DNA from: Candidatus Ethanoperedens thermophilum
GTDB taxonomy: Archaea > Halobacteriota > Methanosarcinia > Methanosarcinales > EX4572-44
DNA: 20,006 nucleotides
Direction: 5' to 3'
Assembly (NCBI GenBank): GCA_012910725.1
Contig: WNEG01000039.1
Span: 7,789 to 27,794, forward strand
The stretch's first letter is position 1, and each line of letters opens with the position of its first letter. The translations under genes were made by a program, and so were the position numbers. Below are positions 14,201-20,006 of this stretch, piece after piece. A model generated the notes under the pieces. It was not told the origin of the DNA and made no database searches. It saw only the letters and a program-made list of their open reading frames with translations.

Positions 14201-14416
14201 CCTACCTCCGTGATTACCTCCTGAAAGAGCAGGATAAAGGTTGAGTATACTGCGCCTGTCAGGAAAGCCGAAGAGAATTCGCTTTTGGAAAGAGAGAATT
14301 GTTGATTTTCCAGCTTCATTCGGTTTAATAAAGATGGTGAGACCTGAGGTCAAATTCTTTATGTGATAATCATGAAATATTCCAAAACCGTCAATATAAA
14401 TTTCTTCAAATTTCAT
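11291..14416 (-). CDS. yhaN: YhaN-like SMC-type ATPase with membrane hairpin
   Basis: A 1041-residue Rad50/SbcC-like protein of the YhaN (AAA_27) type. The N-terminal P-loop reads KPNEAGKST (31-39); the usual first glycine is lysine (K31). Long coiled coils (about 180-470 and 535-930) flank two adjacent transmembrane segments near 480-527, a feature of YhaN proteins that places the coiled-coil apex at the membrane. The C-terminal half-site has the ABC signature LSRGTAEQL (958-966), Walker B LPIVFDD (985-991) and a switch histidine (H1023). The ATG overlaps the yhaO stop by four bases, so the pair is coupled and presumably forms a nuclease-ATPase complex acting on DNA ends. It is slightly longer than Bacillus YhaN. 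A gene more typical of bacteria, possibly acquired by transfer. Confidence 0.85.
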   Translation of the reverse strand: MKFEEIYIDGFGIFHDYHIKNLTSGLTIFIKPNEAGKSTILSFQKRILFGFPDRRSILNLYPALSGGNHGGRLIVSTIDNKRHTIERYSGGDRDVKVFLPDGSTGGTRELSNLLGDANKDIFENIYAFGLTELQDFETLNSEAVKGRIYSAGTGIGAISLPEVQKNLETEAGSLFKERGSKPEINALSNEIKNVDSRLREIEKDAQNFDEHHKELEEITKVIVNVEQERNQIRTKFNHTTNLITVWDDWRKTQEAEERLQKIPEIENFPENGIEMLERNLEKIDELNENISKKNEGLEKIKIQKSQVKIDEKLLSNEDKILELQKGQDKYISAVRDLPTLEEKLKRDKEGLKGSLHEIGADWDEEKLSKFDISIPTKEIVRKKHNTLEEARENIRDTEKEVQGIEQNIKNIEEEIVDVDKRLRTQLLQQIDEKKLKQQRKSLQFLRVKYPNLKEKEADMRNLEEKEELFTILRPHRAELLPKLPLWPALMFIAAGIASLMLSIFGNNWAIGISILAILSISAIIYVILSRKELPITTPEGFKDKEADLSERREKLESELQKIKSEMLSNAQICKFEDIPDSQLIENKDSELQAASENLLKSNELKKQQETLKQKLGKLSEKGNTIKEKLKALRKEKEKAQKEWKNWLTEKGLESELTPEGTIDIFATIKTCVEKKKSIEETTVRIDSIQEFIEEYKTKISSVLENCNRKKGEINVIVELEKITEELNQAIEDCKTLEQLDIDEENLKLELRTLEEKLEGHQRTVSELLSQGFAESETEFRENARNWEERNKLMDETLQEEQNIKRISGNGKPYFDFINELRETSPEDLKEKELQLKERVEEMKNNLSELREKRGGIDERIKQIERKEEGSSLRVEKTVKMQKLKKKSEEWSILTLARTIMGKAIKKYEQERQPGVIKEAQSFFSKMTLGRYSRVLAPLDEARIYVEDKDGRRKDIQELSRGTAEQLYLSLRFGFIREFSKRSESLPIVFDDILVNFDPERFRAACEAIKELAKTNQILYFTCHPESGDVLTEIIPESKKMR

Positions 14417-15690
14417 GGGAATTCATCCTTCATGAGTTTATCCAGACAGAGTGTTTCTGCCTTTTTTATTAAATCAAGAAAATGTTCGTCATCAAGAGGT
14501 TCAAGAAGTTTTCTTCCACCGGGAGAGGTAAATAAGGGTTCGAGGGACTCTTTAAGTTCAGCTATTTTAGTTTTATCATGCGAAAATTCTTCAAACACCT
14601 TGACCAAATCGCCGATAAAGTCCTTGCGCTCCAGCAGTGATTTTCGGTCGATTTCAGGATTCGTATCATCCTCAATGCTTTCGATCCAAACGAATTGTTT
14701 TTCTCCTTCTTCATCCCCCTTTATATCTTTGAGGATGTCATCTAAAACACCTTTTCGAGCGATAGAAGAGTGCAGGACACTTCTACCGGTAAGAATAATT
14801 CTGCAAATTGATGAACGCCCTTTTGCTTCTTCACGGATCTTTTCGATGCAATTGTGTATTTGTGAGATTAGTTCCTGTTCTATGTAGAGAGAATCGATTG
14901 ATAGCTTTTCTACAAACCATCTTATGGAATCAACCTCGATAAATTCAGTAGTTGGTTCACCATTTTCGTCAACATTGACCAAGAAGCATCCTCTAGCGCC
15001 TGTCTCTTTGGGATGAAGACCCTGCGGATTCCCTGAATAAATTACTAATGGATTATTCTCATTTATAATTGCCTTTTTGTGGATATGACCGAGAGCCCAA
15101 TAATTGAAATTTCGAGTGATTAAGTCCTGTAATGTGCAAGGTGCATAAGGTTCGTGTCCTGTGTTAGTTCCAACATTGCAATGTAACATACCAATGTTGA
15201 ACAGAGCTTTTTTTGGGGTTGATATTTTAGGGAATTTGTGAGTAAGATTTGTTTTTATATCTCGCGTGTGAAAACTAATGCCATAAATTTGGGCAATTTC
15301 CTCGCCATCTTTTTCGACCGAGACCTCCTCCACAGACTTTCCATTGAAGATATGAACATTTTTTGGCCAGTCTAAATTTGCTGACCATCCATCTAATGGG
15401 TCATGATTTCCGTGTACAATATATACCTTTATTCCAGCATCAGATAATCTTTTTAGACCATCTCGAAATCGAAGCTGTGCTCGTAAGCTTCTGTCCCTCC
15501 CATCGTAAATATCACCTGCAATTAAGAGGAAATCAATTTGTTTTTCAATACCAAGATCAATTATCTTATTAAATGCTTTAAACGTTGCCTCTGTTAATTC
15601 TAAACTTATTTCTTCACTTACTTCAGAAATCCCTTTAAAAGGGCTATCCAAATGTAGGTCTGCTGTATGTATGAAACTAAATGCTTTCAC
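14413..15690 (-). CDS. yhaO: YhaO-like metallophosphoesterase nuclease (Mre11/SbcD-like)
   Basis: A 425-residue calcineurin-fold nuclease. All expected metal ligands are visible: DLH (D11, H13), GDIYD (D60), GNHD (N95, H96), H170, and GHIH (H202, H204). The opening FSFIHTADLHLDSPF and the later YSGNPQGLHPKETGARGC are characteristic of YhaO rather than archaeal Mre11. By analogy with SbcCD/Mre11-Rad50 it trims DNA ends under control of its ATPase partner YhaN, encoded with a four-base overlap. The start is GTG at 15690 on the reverse strand, with a weak GGGATC upstream. The region before it carries hairpin repeats shared with the divergent mobA promoter. Family call is strong; the physiological DNA substrate is not known. 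Confidence 0.87.
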   Translation of the reverse strand: MKAFSFIHTADLHLDSPFKGISEVSEEISLELTEATFKAFNKIIDLGIEKQIDFLLIAGDIYDGRDRSLRAQLRFRDGLKRLSDAGIKVYIVHGNHDPLDGWSANLDWPKNVHIFNGKSVEEVSVEKDGEEIAQIYGISFHTRDIKTNLTHKFPKISTPKKALFNIGMLHCNVGTNTGHEPYAPCTLQDLITRNFNYWALGHIHKKAIINENNPLVIYSGNPQGLHPKETGARGCFLVNVDENGEPTTEFIEVDSIRWFVEKLSIDSLYIEQELISQIHNCIEKIREEAKGRSSICRIILTGRSVLHSSIARKGVLDDILKDIKGDEEGEKQFVWIESIEDDTNPEIDRKSLLERKDFIGDLVKVFEEFSHDKTKIAELKESLEPLFTSPGGRKLLEPLDDEHFLDLIKKAETLCLDKLMKDEFP

Positions 15691-15799
15691 TATTTGATCC
15701 CTTTACGATCATATTCTTACTCCTTCCTTTAGTTAAGATATGACTTATCGTACTTAATAAATTACCTGAGTCCACGATTTCACTTAGCTACCCAAATTG

Positions 15800-15841
15800 A
15801 CGCACACAACGTGAGCAGAAAAAAACGAGAGTTTTGTTATA
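15800..15841. repeat. Hairpin repeat copy, left of the tatC fragment
   Basis: CGCACACAACGTGAGCAG followed by an A-run and GAGTTTTGTTATA. It abuts the tatC 2 fragment, so that bases 15829-15850 form a near-palindrome, GAGTTTTGTTA/TAACAAGACTC, with one G-T mismatch. Confidence 0.8.
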
Positions 15842-15880
15842 ACAAGACTCATCTGGAGATAGCTGTTTGTCTGTTCATAA
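15837..15880. repeat. Displaced copy of the tatC 2 3' end
   Basis: Bases 15837-15875 match 10997-11035 exactly, including the last codons and stop of tatC 2 plus 13 bases of its downstream flank. The match extends four more bases after one mismatch. No other part of tatC is present here, so this is a fragment and not a pseudogene copy. Confidence 0.9.
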
Positions 15881-15886
15881 TTGGGA

Positions 15887-15897
15887 TTTATATAATG
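15887..15897 (+). promoter_or_regulatory. Probable TATA box of the mobA operon
   Basis: TTTATATAATG is a consensus-like archaeal TATA box about 70-80 bases before mobA. A start near 15917-15922 would place part of the following hairpin repeat (15902-15942) in the mobA leader. Confidence 0.55.
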
Positions 15898-15901
15898 TGA
15901 A

Positions 15902-15942
15902 CTGCAACACAACGTGAGCAGAAAAAAACGAGTCTTGTTATA
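15902..15942. repeat. Hairpin repeat copy in the mobA promoter/leader
   Basis: CTGCAACACAACGTGAGCAG followed by an A-run and GAGTCTTGTTATA (15930-15942). The tail is the perfect reverse complement of 15838-15850, mirroring the arrangement at the tatC 2 locus. Confidence 0.85.
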
Positions 15943-15966
15943 AGAAAACAGGTGTGGTTCTCGAAG

Positions 15967-16578
15967 ATGAGTGATTATAACTATGCAGCAGCCGTGGTTC
16001 TTGCCGGTGGAAAAGGATCTCGCATGGGTTATGTTGAAAAAGCACTGATCATGTTTGACAATGCACCACTACTGATGCAGACTCTAAAAAAACTCTCGCA
16101 GGTTGTGGATACGATTATTGTTGCTCTCAGAGATGATTACCAGAGAGAAAACTTCTCTAAGTTATTTCCATCTGTTGTTTTTGTGACTGATCGCTATCAT
16201 AACATGGGTCCACTTGCTGGAATTGAAGCCGGGCTTGCTGCTTCCAATAAGGAGTACACACTGGTTGTTGGATGTGATATGCCTTTTATCAACACTGATG
16301 TAATCAAGTACCTGCTGCATAAATGCAGAGGTTTTGATGTCACTATCCCGCGATGGGATGATGGAAAACTTGAACCGCTGCATGCCGTGTATCGAACAAG
16401 TGTAATAAGAGAAGAAATAGGAAGGTGTATTAAGCATGGGGAGCGATTTATTCTTGCTCCAGTTTTCAAAAGAAAATTAATCCAGTATATCGATGTTTGT
16501 GAGTTAACAAAGTTTGACTTAACACTTGATACTTTTAAGAATGTGAATACTGAAACAGACGTGAACAGCATAGTTTAA
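15967..16578 (+). CDS. mobA: Molybdenum cofactor guanylyltransferase MobA
   Basis: A 203-residue nucleotidyltransferase (from ATG 15967; an in-frame GTG at 15952 would add five residues and is less likely). Motifs: LAGGKGSRMG (12-21) with a following EKAL lysine for GTP binding, GPLAGIEAGL (81-90) and the metal-binding GCDMPF (102-107). It attaches GMP from GTP to molybdopterin to give the MGD form needed by the DMSO-reductase superfamily, here presumably the exported formate dehydrogenase-like enzyme. fdhD follows after a two-base gap, so cofactor synthesis and sulfuration are co-expressed. The use of the same cofactor by tungsten enzymes is equally possible. Confidence 0.92.
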   Translation: MSDYNYAAAVVLAGGKGSRMGYVEKALIMFDNAPLLMQTLKKLSQVVDTIIVALRDDYQRENFSKLFPSVVFVTDRYHNMGPLAGIEAGLAASNKEYTLVVGCDMPFINTDVIKYLLHKCRGFDVTIPRWDDGKLEPLHAVYRTSVIREEIGRCIKHGERFILAPVFKRKLIQYIDVCELTKFDLTLDTFKNVNTETDVNSIV

Positions 16579-16580
16579 CC

Positions 16581-17291
16581 ATGATAAAACGTTACGCTAA
16601 AACATATAAGGCTCTTGCAGTAAAAAACAGCAGTATTAAAGAGGTAGAAATCAGTGTTGCATGCGAAAAGGCGGTTGAATTGTTTGTTAACAACAAACAT
16701 CTTGTTTCTATTCTTACAACGCCAAACCTACTTGAAGAACTACTCCTTGGTTTTCTTGTTTGCGAAGGTATAGTAAACAATCCAGAAGACATTATATCTA
16801 TAGACGTTGAAGATTCAAGAATTATGGCGACGATAAAAGAGCAGAGCAAACCAGCTTCATCTCATCAAGATATACGCACAGTGTGTGATACAGTCTTCGA
16901 GAGACAAGTAATTCTTGACTCTGTTAATTGCCTTGAGTCCGAGCTATATCATACCACAAGAGGCGCGCATGCAGCATGCATCGTAAACAAGCAAGGTGAA
17001 TGTAAAAAGAGACTGATCGATGTTAGACGACATAATGCTATTGATAAGGTTGTAGGTTGTGCATTGTATGAGCACCTTGATCTCTGTACCCATTTTCTGC
17101 TTTCCACTGGCAGACAATCTGCAAGTATGGTGTTGAAGGCTGTTAGAGCTGGCATACCATTGATCGTGACAAATACCGCTCCTCTTGATAGTGGCATAGA
17201 TGCAGCAGATCGATATAACGTCTGTCTCGTCTGCTTTGCCGAACCAGATTACATGTTGATAACAACACACCCAGAAAGGATAAAAATATGA
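16581..17291 (+). CDS. fdhD: Formate dehydrogenase cofactor sulfurtransferase FdhD
   Basis: A 236-residue FdhD. Conserved blocks are TTPNLLEELLLGFLVCEGIV (46-65), TRGAHAACIV (126-135), DVRRHNAIDKVVG (147-159), LSTGRQSASMVLKAVRAGIP (174-193) and a C-terminal PERI. FdhD passes sulfur from a cysteine desulfurase to the bis-MGD cofactor of formate dehydrogenases, which are inactive without it. Its presence supports the assignment of the molybdoenzyme at 5715. The catalytic loop, which in E. coli has a CxxC pair, here reads IRTVCDTVF: only C102 is present, with valine at the second cysteine position. It follows mobA by two bases. Confidence 0.92.
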   Translation: MIKRYAKTYKALAVKNSSIKEVEISVACEKAVELFVNNKHLVSILTTPNLLEELLLGFLVCEGIVNNPEDIISIDVEDSRIMATIKEQSKPASSHQDIRTVCDTVFERQVILDSVNCLESELYHTTRGAHAACIVNKQGECKKRLIDVRRHNAIDKVVGCALYEHLDLCTHFLLSTGRQSASMVLKAVRAGIPLIVTNTAPLDSGIDAADRYNVCLVCFAEPDYMLITTHPERIKI

Positions 17292-17301
17292 GACTTGAAG
17301 C

Positions 17302-18621
17302 ATGACTGATACGATTATTAAAAATGTCAGGATGTTAATCAACAACCGAATCAGTGAAGTAAACATCTTAATCGATGATTCTAAAATTGAGAAAATATCC
17401 AAAATCGTTAGCATCAATGCGTTTGATCATATAATCAATGGACGAGGAGATCTCGCGCTTCCCGCTGGAATCGATGTTCATGTGCACTTTCGGGACATGA
17501 AGGAAAAACACAAGGAGGATTGGTACACTGGCTCGTGTGCGGCAGCAGCGGGCGGTATTACCACGGTAGTAGACCATCCCAACACACAGCCACCAACACT
17601 CAATAAAAAAAGTTTTTACCAAAAGCTAATCAAAGCAAGAAGTAAATCCGTCATCGATTTTGGGCTAAATGGTGGAGTAAATAGTGAAAACACTGGAGAG
17701 TTAATAGAACTCTGGAATCTTGGAGTGACCTCTTTTGGAGAGATATTTGGTAGCCAGAACCTCGGTGAAGCACTTGATAAAATAAAAAGATTTGGAGCAG
17801 TTGCTTGCATACACGCAGAAGACGAAACAATAAATAGAAAGTTAATGGAAAAATATAAAAACAATCATAACCCCGGTGTGCACAGTCTCATTCGACCACC
17901 AGAATCAGAAGAGGCCGCAGTAGCAGCACTATTGAAAAAACAGTTAACACTGCATTTTTGTCATATCAGTACGAAAAACGCTGTAAACCTTATCCACTCT
18001 GCAAAAGAGGAAGGAGAAGACGTTACCTGTGAGGTTACACCACACCACCTGTTTCTATCAGCTAAAAGTTGGGGGAGACTTGGAAGTCGTGGTAAAATGA
18101 ATCCACCACTTCGAGAGCCCTGCCACATACCCCCCCTATGGGCAGCTCTTAACGATCATACTATTGATATGATAGCATCAGACCATGCCCCGCACACCAT
18201 CGAAGAAAAAAACACAGATATATATGATGCGCCACCCGGAGTTCCTGGTGTTGAGACTCTCCTTCCACTTATGCTTGGAGCTGTAAAACACGATCATATA
18301 ACTCTAAAACGATTAATAGAGGTAACACGCTTAAACCCGGCAAAACGCTTTGGATTTGATGCACACAACAAAGGGGACCTTGAAAAAGGATTTGATGCAG
18401 ATATTATCATTGTTAATACGAGTAACACAACACCCATACGAGGAGAAAAGCTTCACAGCAAAGCCGGATGGACACCTTTTGAAGGAACGCCGGCACTATT
18501 CCCAAGACTCACGCTTCTTCGTGGTAAGACAATCTGGGATGAAGGCATTACTGTTAAAAAAGGGTATGGAAATCATTGTTTACGAAATGCATCCTATAGA
18601 GAAAATGATGACACCTATTGA
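17302..18621 (+). CDS. pyrC: Dihydroorotase
   Basis: A 439-residue class I-type dihydroorotase of the amidohydrolase superfamily, closing N-carbamoyl-aspartate to dihydroorotate in pyrimidine synthesis. Seen: HVHFRD (60-65), DHPNTQPPT (91-99), H171 in HAED, H221, KMNPPLR (265-271) and SDHAPHT (293-299). The bridging metal-ligand position falls in GEIFGS, with E147 rather than the carbamylated lysine or aspartate of well-studied forms; this reading needs an alignment. The ATG at 17302 is linked to fdhD by a five-codon open frame (17288-17305) that overlaps both genes. It has no evident functional link to the molybdenum genes before it and is probably a housekeeping passenger of the operon. Confidence 0.9.
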   Translation: MTDTIIKNVRMLINNRISEVNILIDDSKIEKISKIVSINAFDHIINGRGDLALPAGIDVHVHFRDMKEKHKEDWYTGSCAAAAGGITTVVDHPNTQPPTLNKKSFYQKLIKARSKSVIDFGLNGGVNSENTGELIELWNLGVTSFGEIFGSQNLGEALDKIKRFGAVACIHAEDETINRKLMEKYKNNHNPGVHSLIRPPESEEAAVAALLKKQLTLHFCHISTKNAVNLIHSAKEEGEDVTCEVTPHHLFLSAKSWGRLGSRGKMNPPLREPCHIPPLWAALNDHTIDMIASDHAPHTIEEKNTDIYDAPPGVPGVETLLPLMLGAVKHDHITLKRLIEVTRLNPAKRFGFDAHNKGDLEKGFDADIIIVNTSNTTPIRGEKLHSKAGWTPFEGTPALFPRLTLLRGKTIWDEGITVKKGYGNHCLRNASYRENDDTY

Positions 18622-19900
18622 CGAAACCATCGGGGTTAAGACGTATGCTACCAATAACGATGGTATTGGCGGCATTCTCAAAAGTCAGATCGATGACTTT
18701 GTGGTAGAGGAGATCAGCAGCCGGGAAGAAGGGCAGAGTGGGAAGTATCTTATTCTTGAAGTTGAAAAGCGTAATTGGGATACCTACAAGTTGATTCGTG
18801 ATCTCTCTCGCATACTCCAGGTAAGCAGGAATCGTTTTGGCTGGGCAGGAACCAAGGATAAACGTGCGGTCACAAGACAGAAAATCAGCATCTGGGACAT
18901 GAAAGAAGAAGATGTAAACCGAATTCATCTAACAGACGTGTCTTTACGTGTGCTTGGACGTTCTAATAAAAAAATAAGCCTTGGGGATTTGTATGCTAAT
19001 AGATTTCGCATCACTGTGCGAAAGATACCGCATACCATGGATGAAACAATTCACCGGATAGAAAAAATCGAAAAAGAGCTGCTTGAGGTTGGGGGCGCTC
19101 CCAATTTTTTCGGGGTGCAGCGATTTGGAGAGATCCGACCGATTACTCATCTTGTAGGGCGAGCAATCATTGAAGGCGATTTTGAACAGGCGGTGATGAT
19201 CTATCTTGCAAAAGTCTATACAGGTGAGAGCGAGGAGAACCAAGAGGCACGAAAGTGTCTTGCAGAAACACACGACTTTAACCGCTGCATAAAATTATAC
19301 CCAAAAAAACTCAACCACGAGCTTGCAATGTTACACCATCTTGCTGGAAACCCAACCGACTATCTTGGAGCACTTGCAAAACTATCAGAAAACCTCCAGC
19401 GCATGTTTATCCATGCATACCAATCGTACCTGTTCAATCTTACCTTAAGCAGACGCATAAAAGAGAAAATTCCACTGAATAGAGCAATTGCTGGCGATAT
19501 TGTGTGTTTTAAGAACGCGGTTGGACTTCCAGACACAAGACGCATACAAAAGGTAACAGACCAGAACATAAAAGGCATCAATAACCTCTTAGAGCGAGGA
19601 CGAGCTTTTATCACAGCACCACTGTTTGGGTATGAAACGCATCTATCGACTGGCATTCCCGGGGAGATAGAACAGCAGGTGATAGAAGAACAATCCATTA
19701 AGCTAAAAGATTTCAATGTTAGAGATGCCCCAAAGTATGCATCAAAAGGACTTCGGAGAGAGGTGCTTATACACGCAAACCGAACATATAATGTAATCCC
19801 TGATGAACTTAACAGCGATTATTGCAAGTTGATTGTTGATTTTACCCTCCAGAAGGGAAGTTATGCGACAATGCTGCTTCGCGAATATATGAAAATCTGA
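18605..19900 (+). CDS. truD: tRNA pseudouridine synthase TruD
   Basis: A 431-residue archaeal-type TruD/Pus7 protein that makes pseudouridine at tRNA position 13. The catalytic motif NRFGWAGTKDKRAVTRQ has D85. NFFGVQRFGEIRPITHLVGR and the C-terminal ASKGLRRE/LRxxxMI-type blocks also match. The start is uncertain: the frame is open far upstream into pyrC, and ATGs at 18566, 18587, 18605 and 18608 are all possible. 18605 is chosen because residues then begin MMTPIDETIG, aligning with the usual N-terminus; it overlaps pyrC by 17 bases, indicating coupled translation. None of the candidates has a good Shine-Dalgarno. Confidence 0.9.
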   Translation: MMTPIDETIGVKTYATNNDGIGGILKSQIDDFVVEEISSREEGQSGKYLILEVEKRNWDTYKLIRDLSRILQVSRNRFGWAGTKDKRAVTRQKISIWDMKEEDVNRIHLTDVSLRVLGRSNKKISLGDLYANRFRITVRKIPHTMDETIHRIEKIEKELLEVGGAPNFFGVQRFGEIRPITHLVGRAIIEGDFEQAVMIYLAKVYTGESEENQEARKCLAETHDFNRCIKLYPKKLNHELAMLHHLAGNPTDYLGALAKLSENLQRMFIHAYQSYLFNLTLSRRIKEKIPLNRAIAGDIVCFKNAVGLPDTRRIQKVTDQNIKGINNLLERGRAFITAPLFGYETHLSTGIPGEIEQQVIEEQSIKLKDFNVRDAPKYASKGLRREVLIHANRTYNVIPDELNSDYCKLIVDFTLQKGSYATMLLREYMKI

Positions 19901-19902
19901 CT

Positions 19903-20006
19903 TCATTTTAACGGAGAGTACCAATATTTTTTTCCATCAAGGAATTTATCAACACCAACTTTTTTAATTCTTCTTAAATTCTTTAGATGGGCATCTCCGT
20001 GACTGG
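19903..20006 (-). CDS. Partial CDS, C-terminal 33 residues, unknown product
   Basis: On the reverse strand a frame open from the window edge ends with TGA at 19903-19905. The visible tail includes HGDAHLKNLRRI and KFLDGKKYWYSPLK, a plausible coding composition. The pattern of a leucine/arginine helix followed by a DGKKYWYSP strand pair resembles the wing of a winged-helix protein, but this is only a guess. It converges on truD with two bases between the stops. Confidence 0.5.
   Translation of the reverse strand, partial: SHGDAHLKNLRRIKKVGVDKFLDGKKYWYSPLK

Larger units (their letters stand above)
15691..15966. other. Divergent spacer between yhaO and mobA, rich in repeats
   Basis: No coding region is supported. 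Bases 15691-15799 are AT-rich and should hold the leftward yhaO promoter (weak candidate TTTATTAA on the reverse strand near 15752-15762). Bases 15800-15942 hold two hairpin repeats, the duplicated tatC 2 end and a strong rightward TATA box. Confidence 0.6.

Noticed and set aside
18350..18604. Upstream extension of truD by 85 codons inside pyrC
   Set aside because: The frame is open by chance within pyrC; the added residues do not resemble TruD and would make it longer than the family.

Overview
The window reads as a stretch of chromosome from an uncultivated methanogen-related archaeon of the Euryarchaeota/Halobacteriota type (Archaeoglobi, Syntrophoarchaeia or ANME-like lineages fit best; the exact taxon cannot be read from the sequence alone). 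The evidence is archaeal-type TruD, an Agl23-like membrane protein, an HdrA-like polyferredoxin, TATA boxes of the TTTATATA type, and ribosome binding sites matching GGAGGTGAT.

Layout, left to right. (1) A large GT-C-fold membrane protein (34-1608), then a gene-free, repeat-bearing stretch. (2) A rightward run of tatA, an HdrA/MvhD-like polyferredoxin, a TorD/NarJ-type chaperone and an Lrp/AsnC regulator (1986-5503). (3) A separate promoter driving a Tat-exported, cysteine-type formate dehydrogenase-like catalytic subunit, a 16-Cys ferredoxin subunit and a tri-heme c-type cytochrome lipoprotein (5715-9362). (4) Two head-to-head tatC genes (9530-11022). (5) A leftward yhaO-yhaN pair (Mre11/Rad50-like nuclease plus membrane-spanning SMC-like ATPase; 11291-15690). 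(6) A rightward run of mobA, fdhD, pyrC and truD (15967-19900), converging on a partial leftward gene at the right edge.

Most of the window can be read as one programme for building and running an oxidoreductase outside the cytoplasm. MobA makes the bis-MGD cofactor, FdhD sulfurates it, the TorD-like chaperone handles the folded apoenzyme, TatA and the two TatCs export it, and electrons can pass from catalytic subunit to ferredoxin subunit to a membrane-tethered multiheme cytochrome. No cytochrome b membrane subunit is encoded beside it. The cytoplasmic HdrA/MvhD-like protein is unlikely to contact the exported enzyme directly, and its role is open.

The least ordinary features are: (a) a dispersed hairpin repeat family with about eight copies in the window, two of them inside the HdrA-like coding sequence as an in-frame 66-bp tandem duplication; (b) a 39-bp exact copy of the 3' end of the second tatC, placed 4.8 kb away just upstream of mobA and again next to the hairpin repeat; (c) two TatC proteins that appear to divide the conserved TatC residues between them, which suggests an obligate TatC heteromer; (d) a multi-hairpin intergenic element between the second tatC and yhaN.
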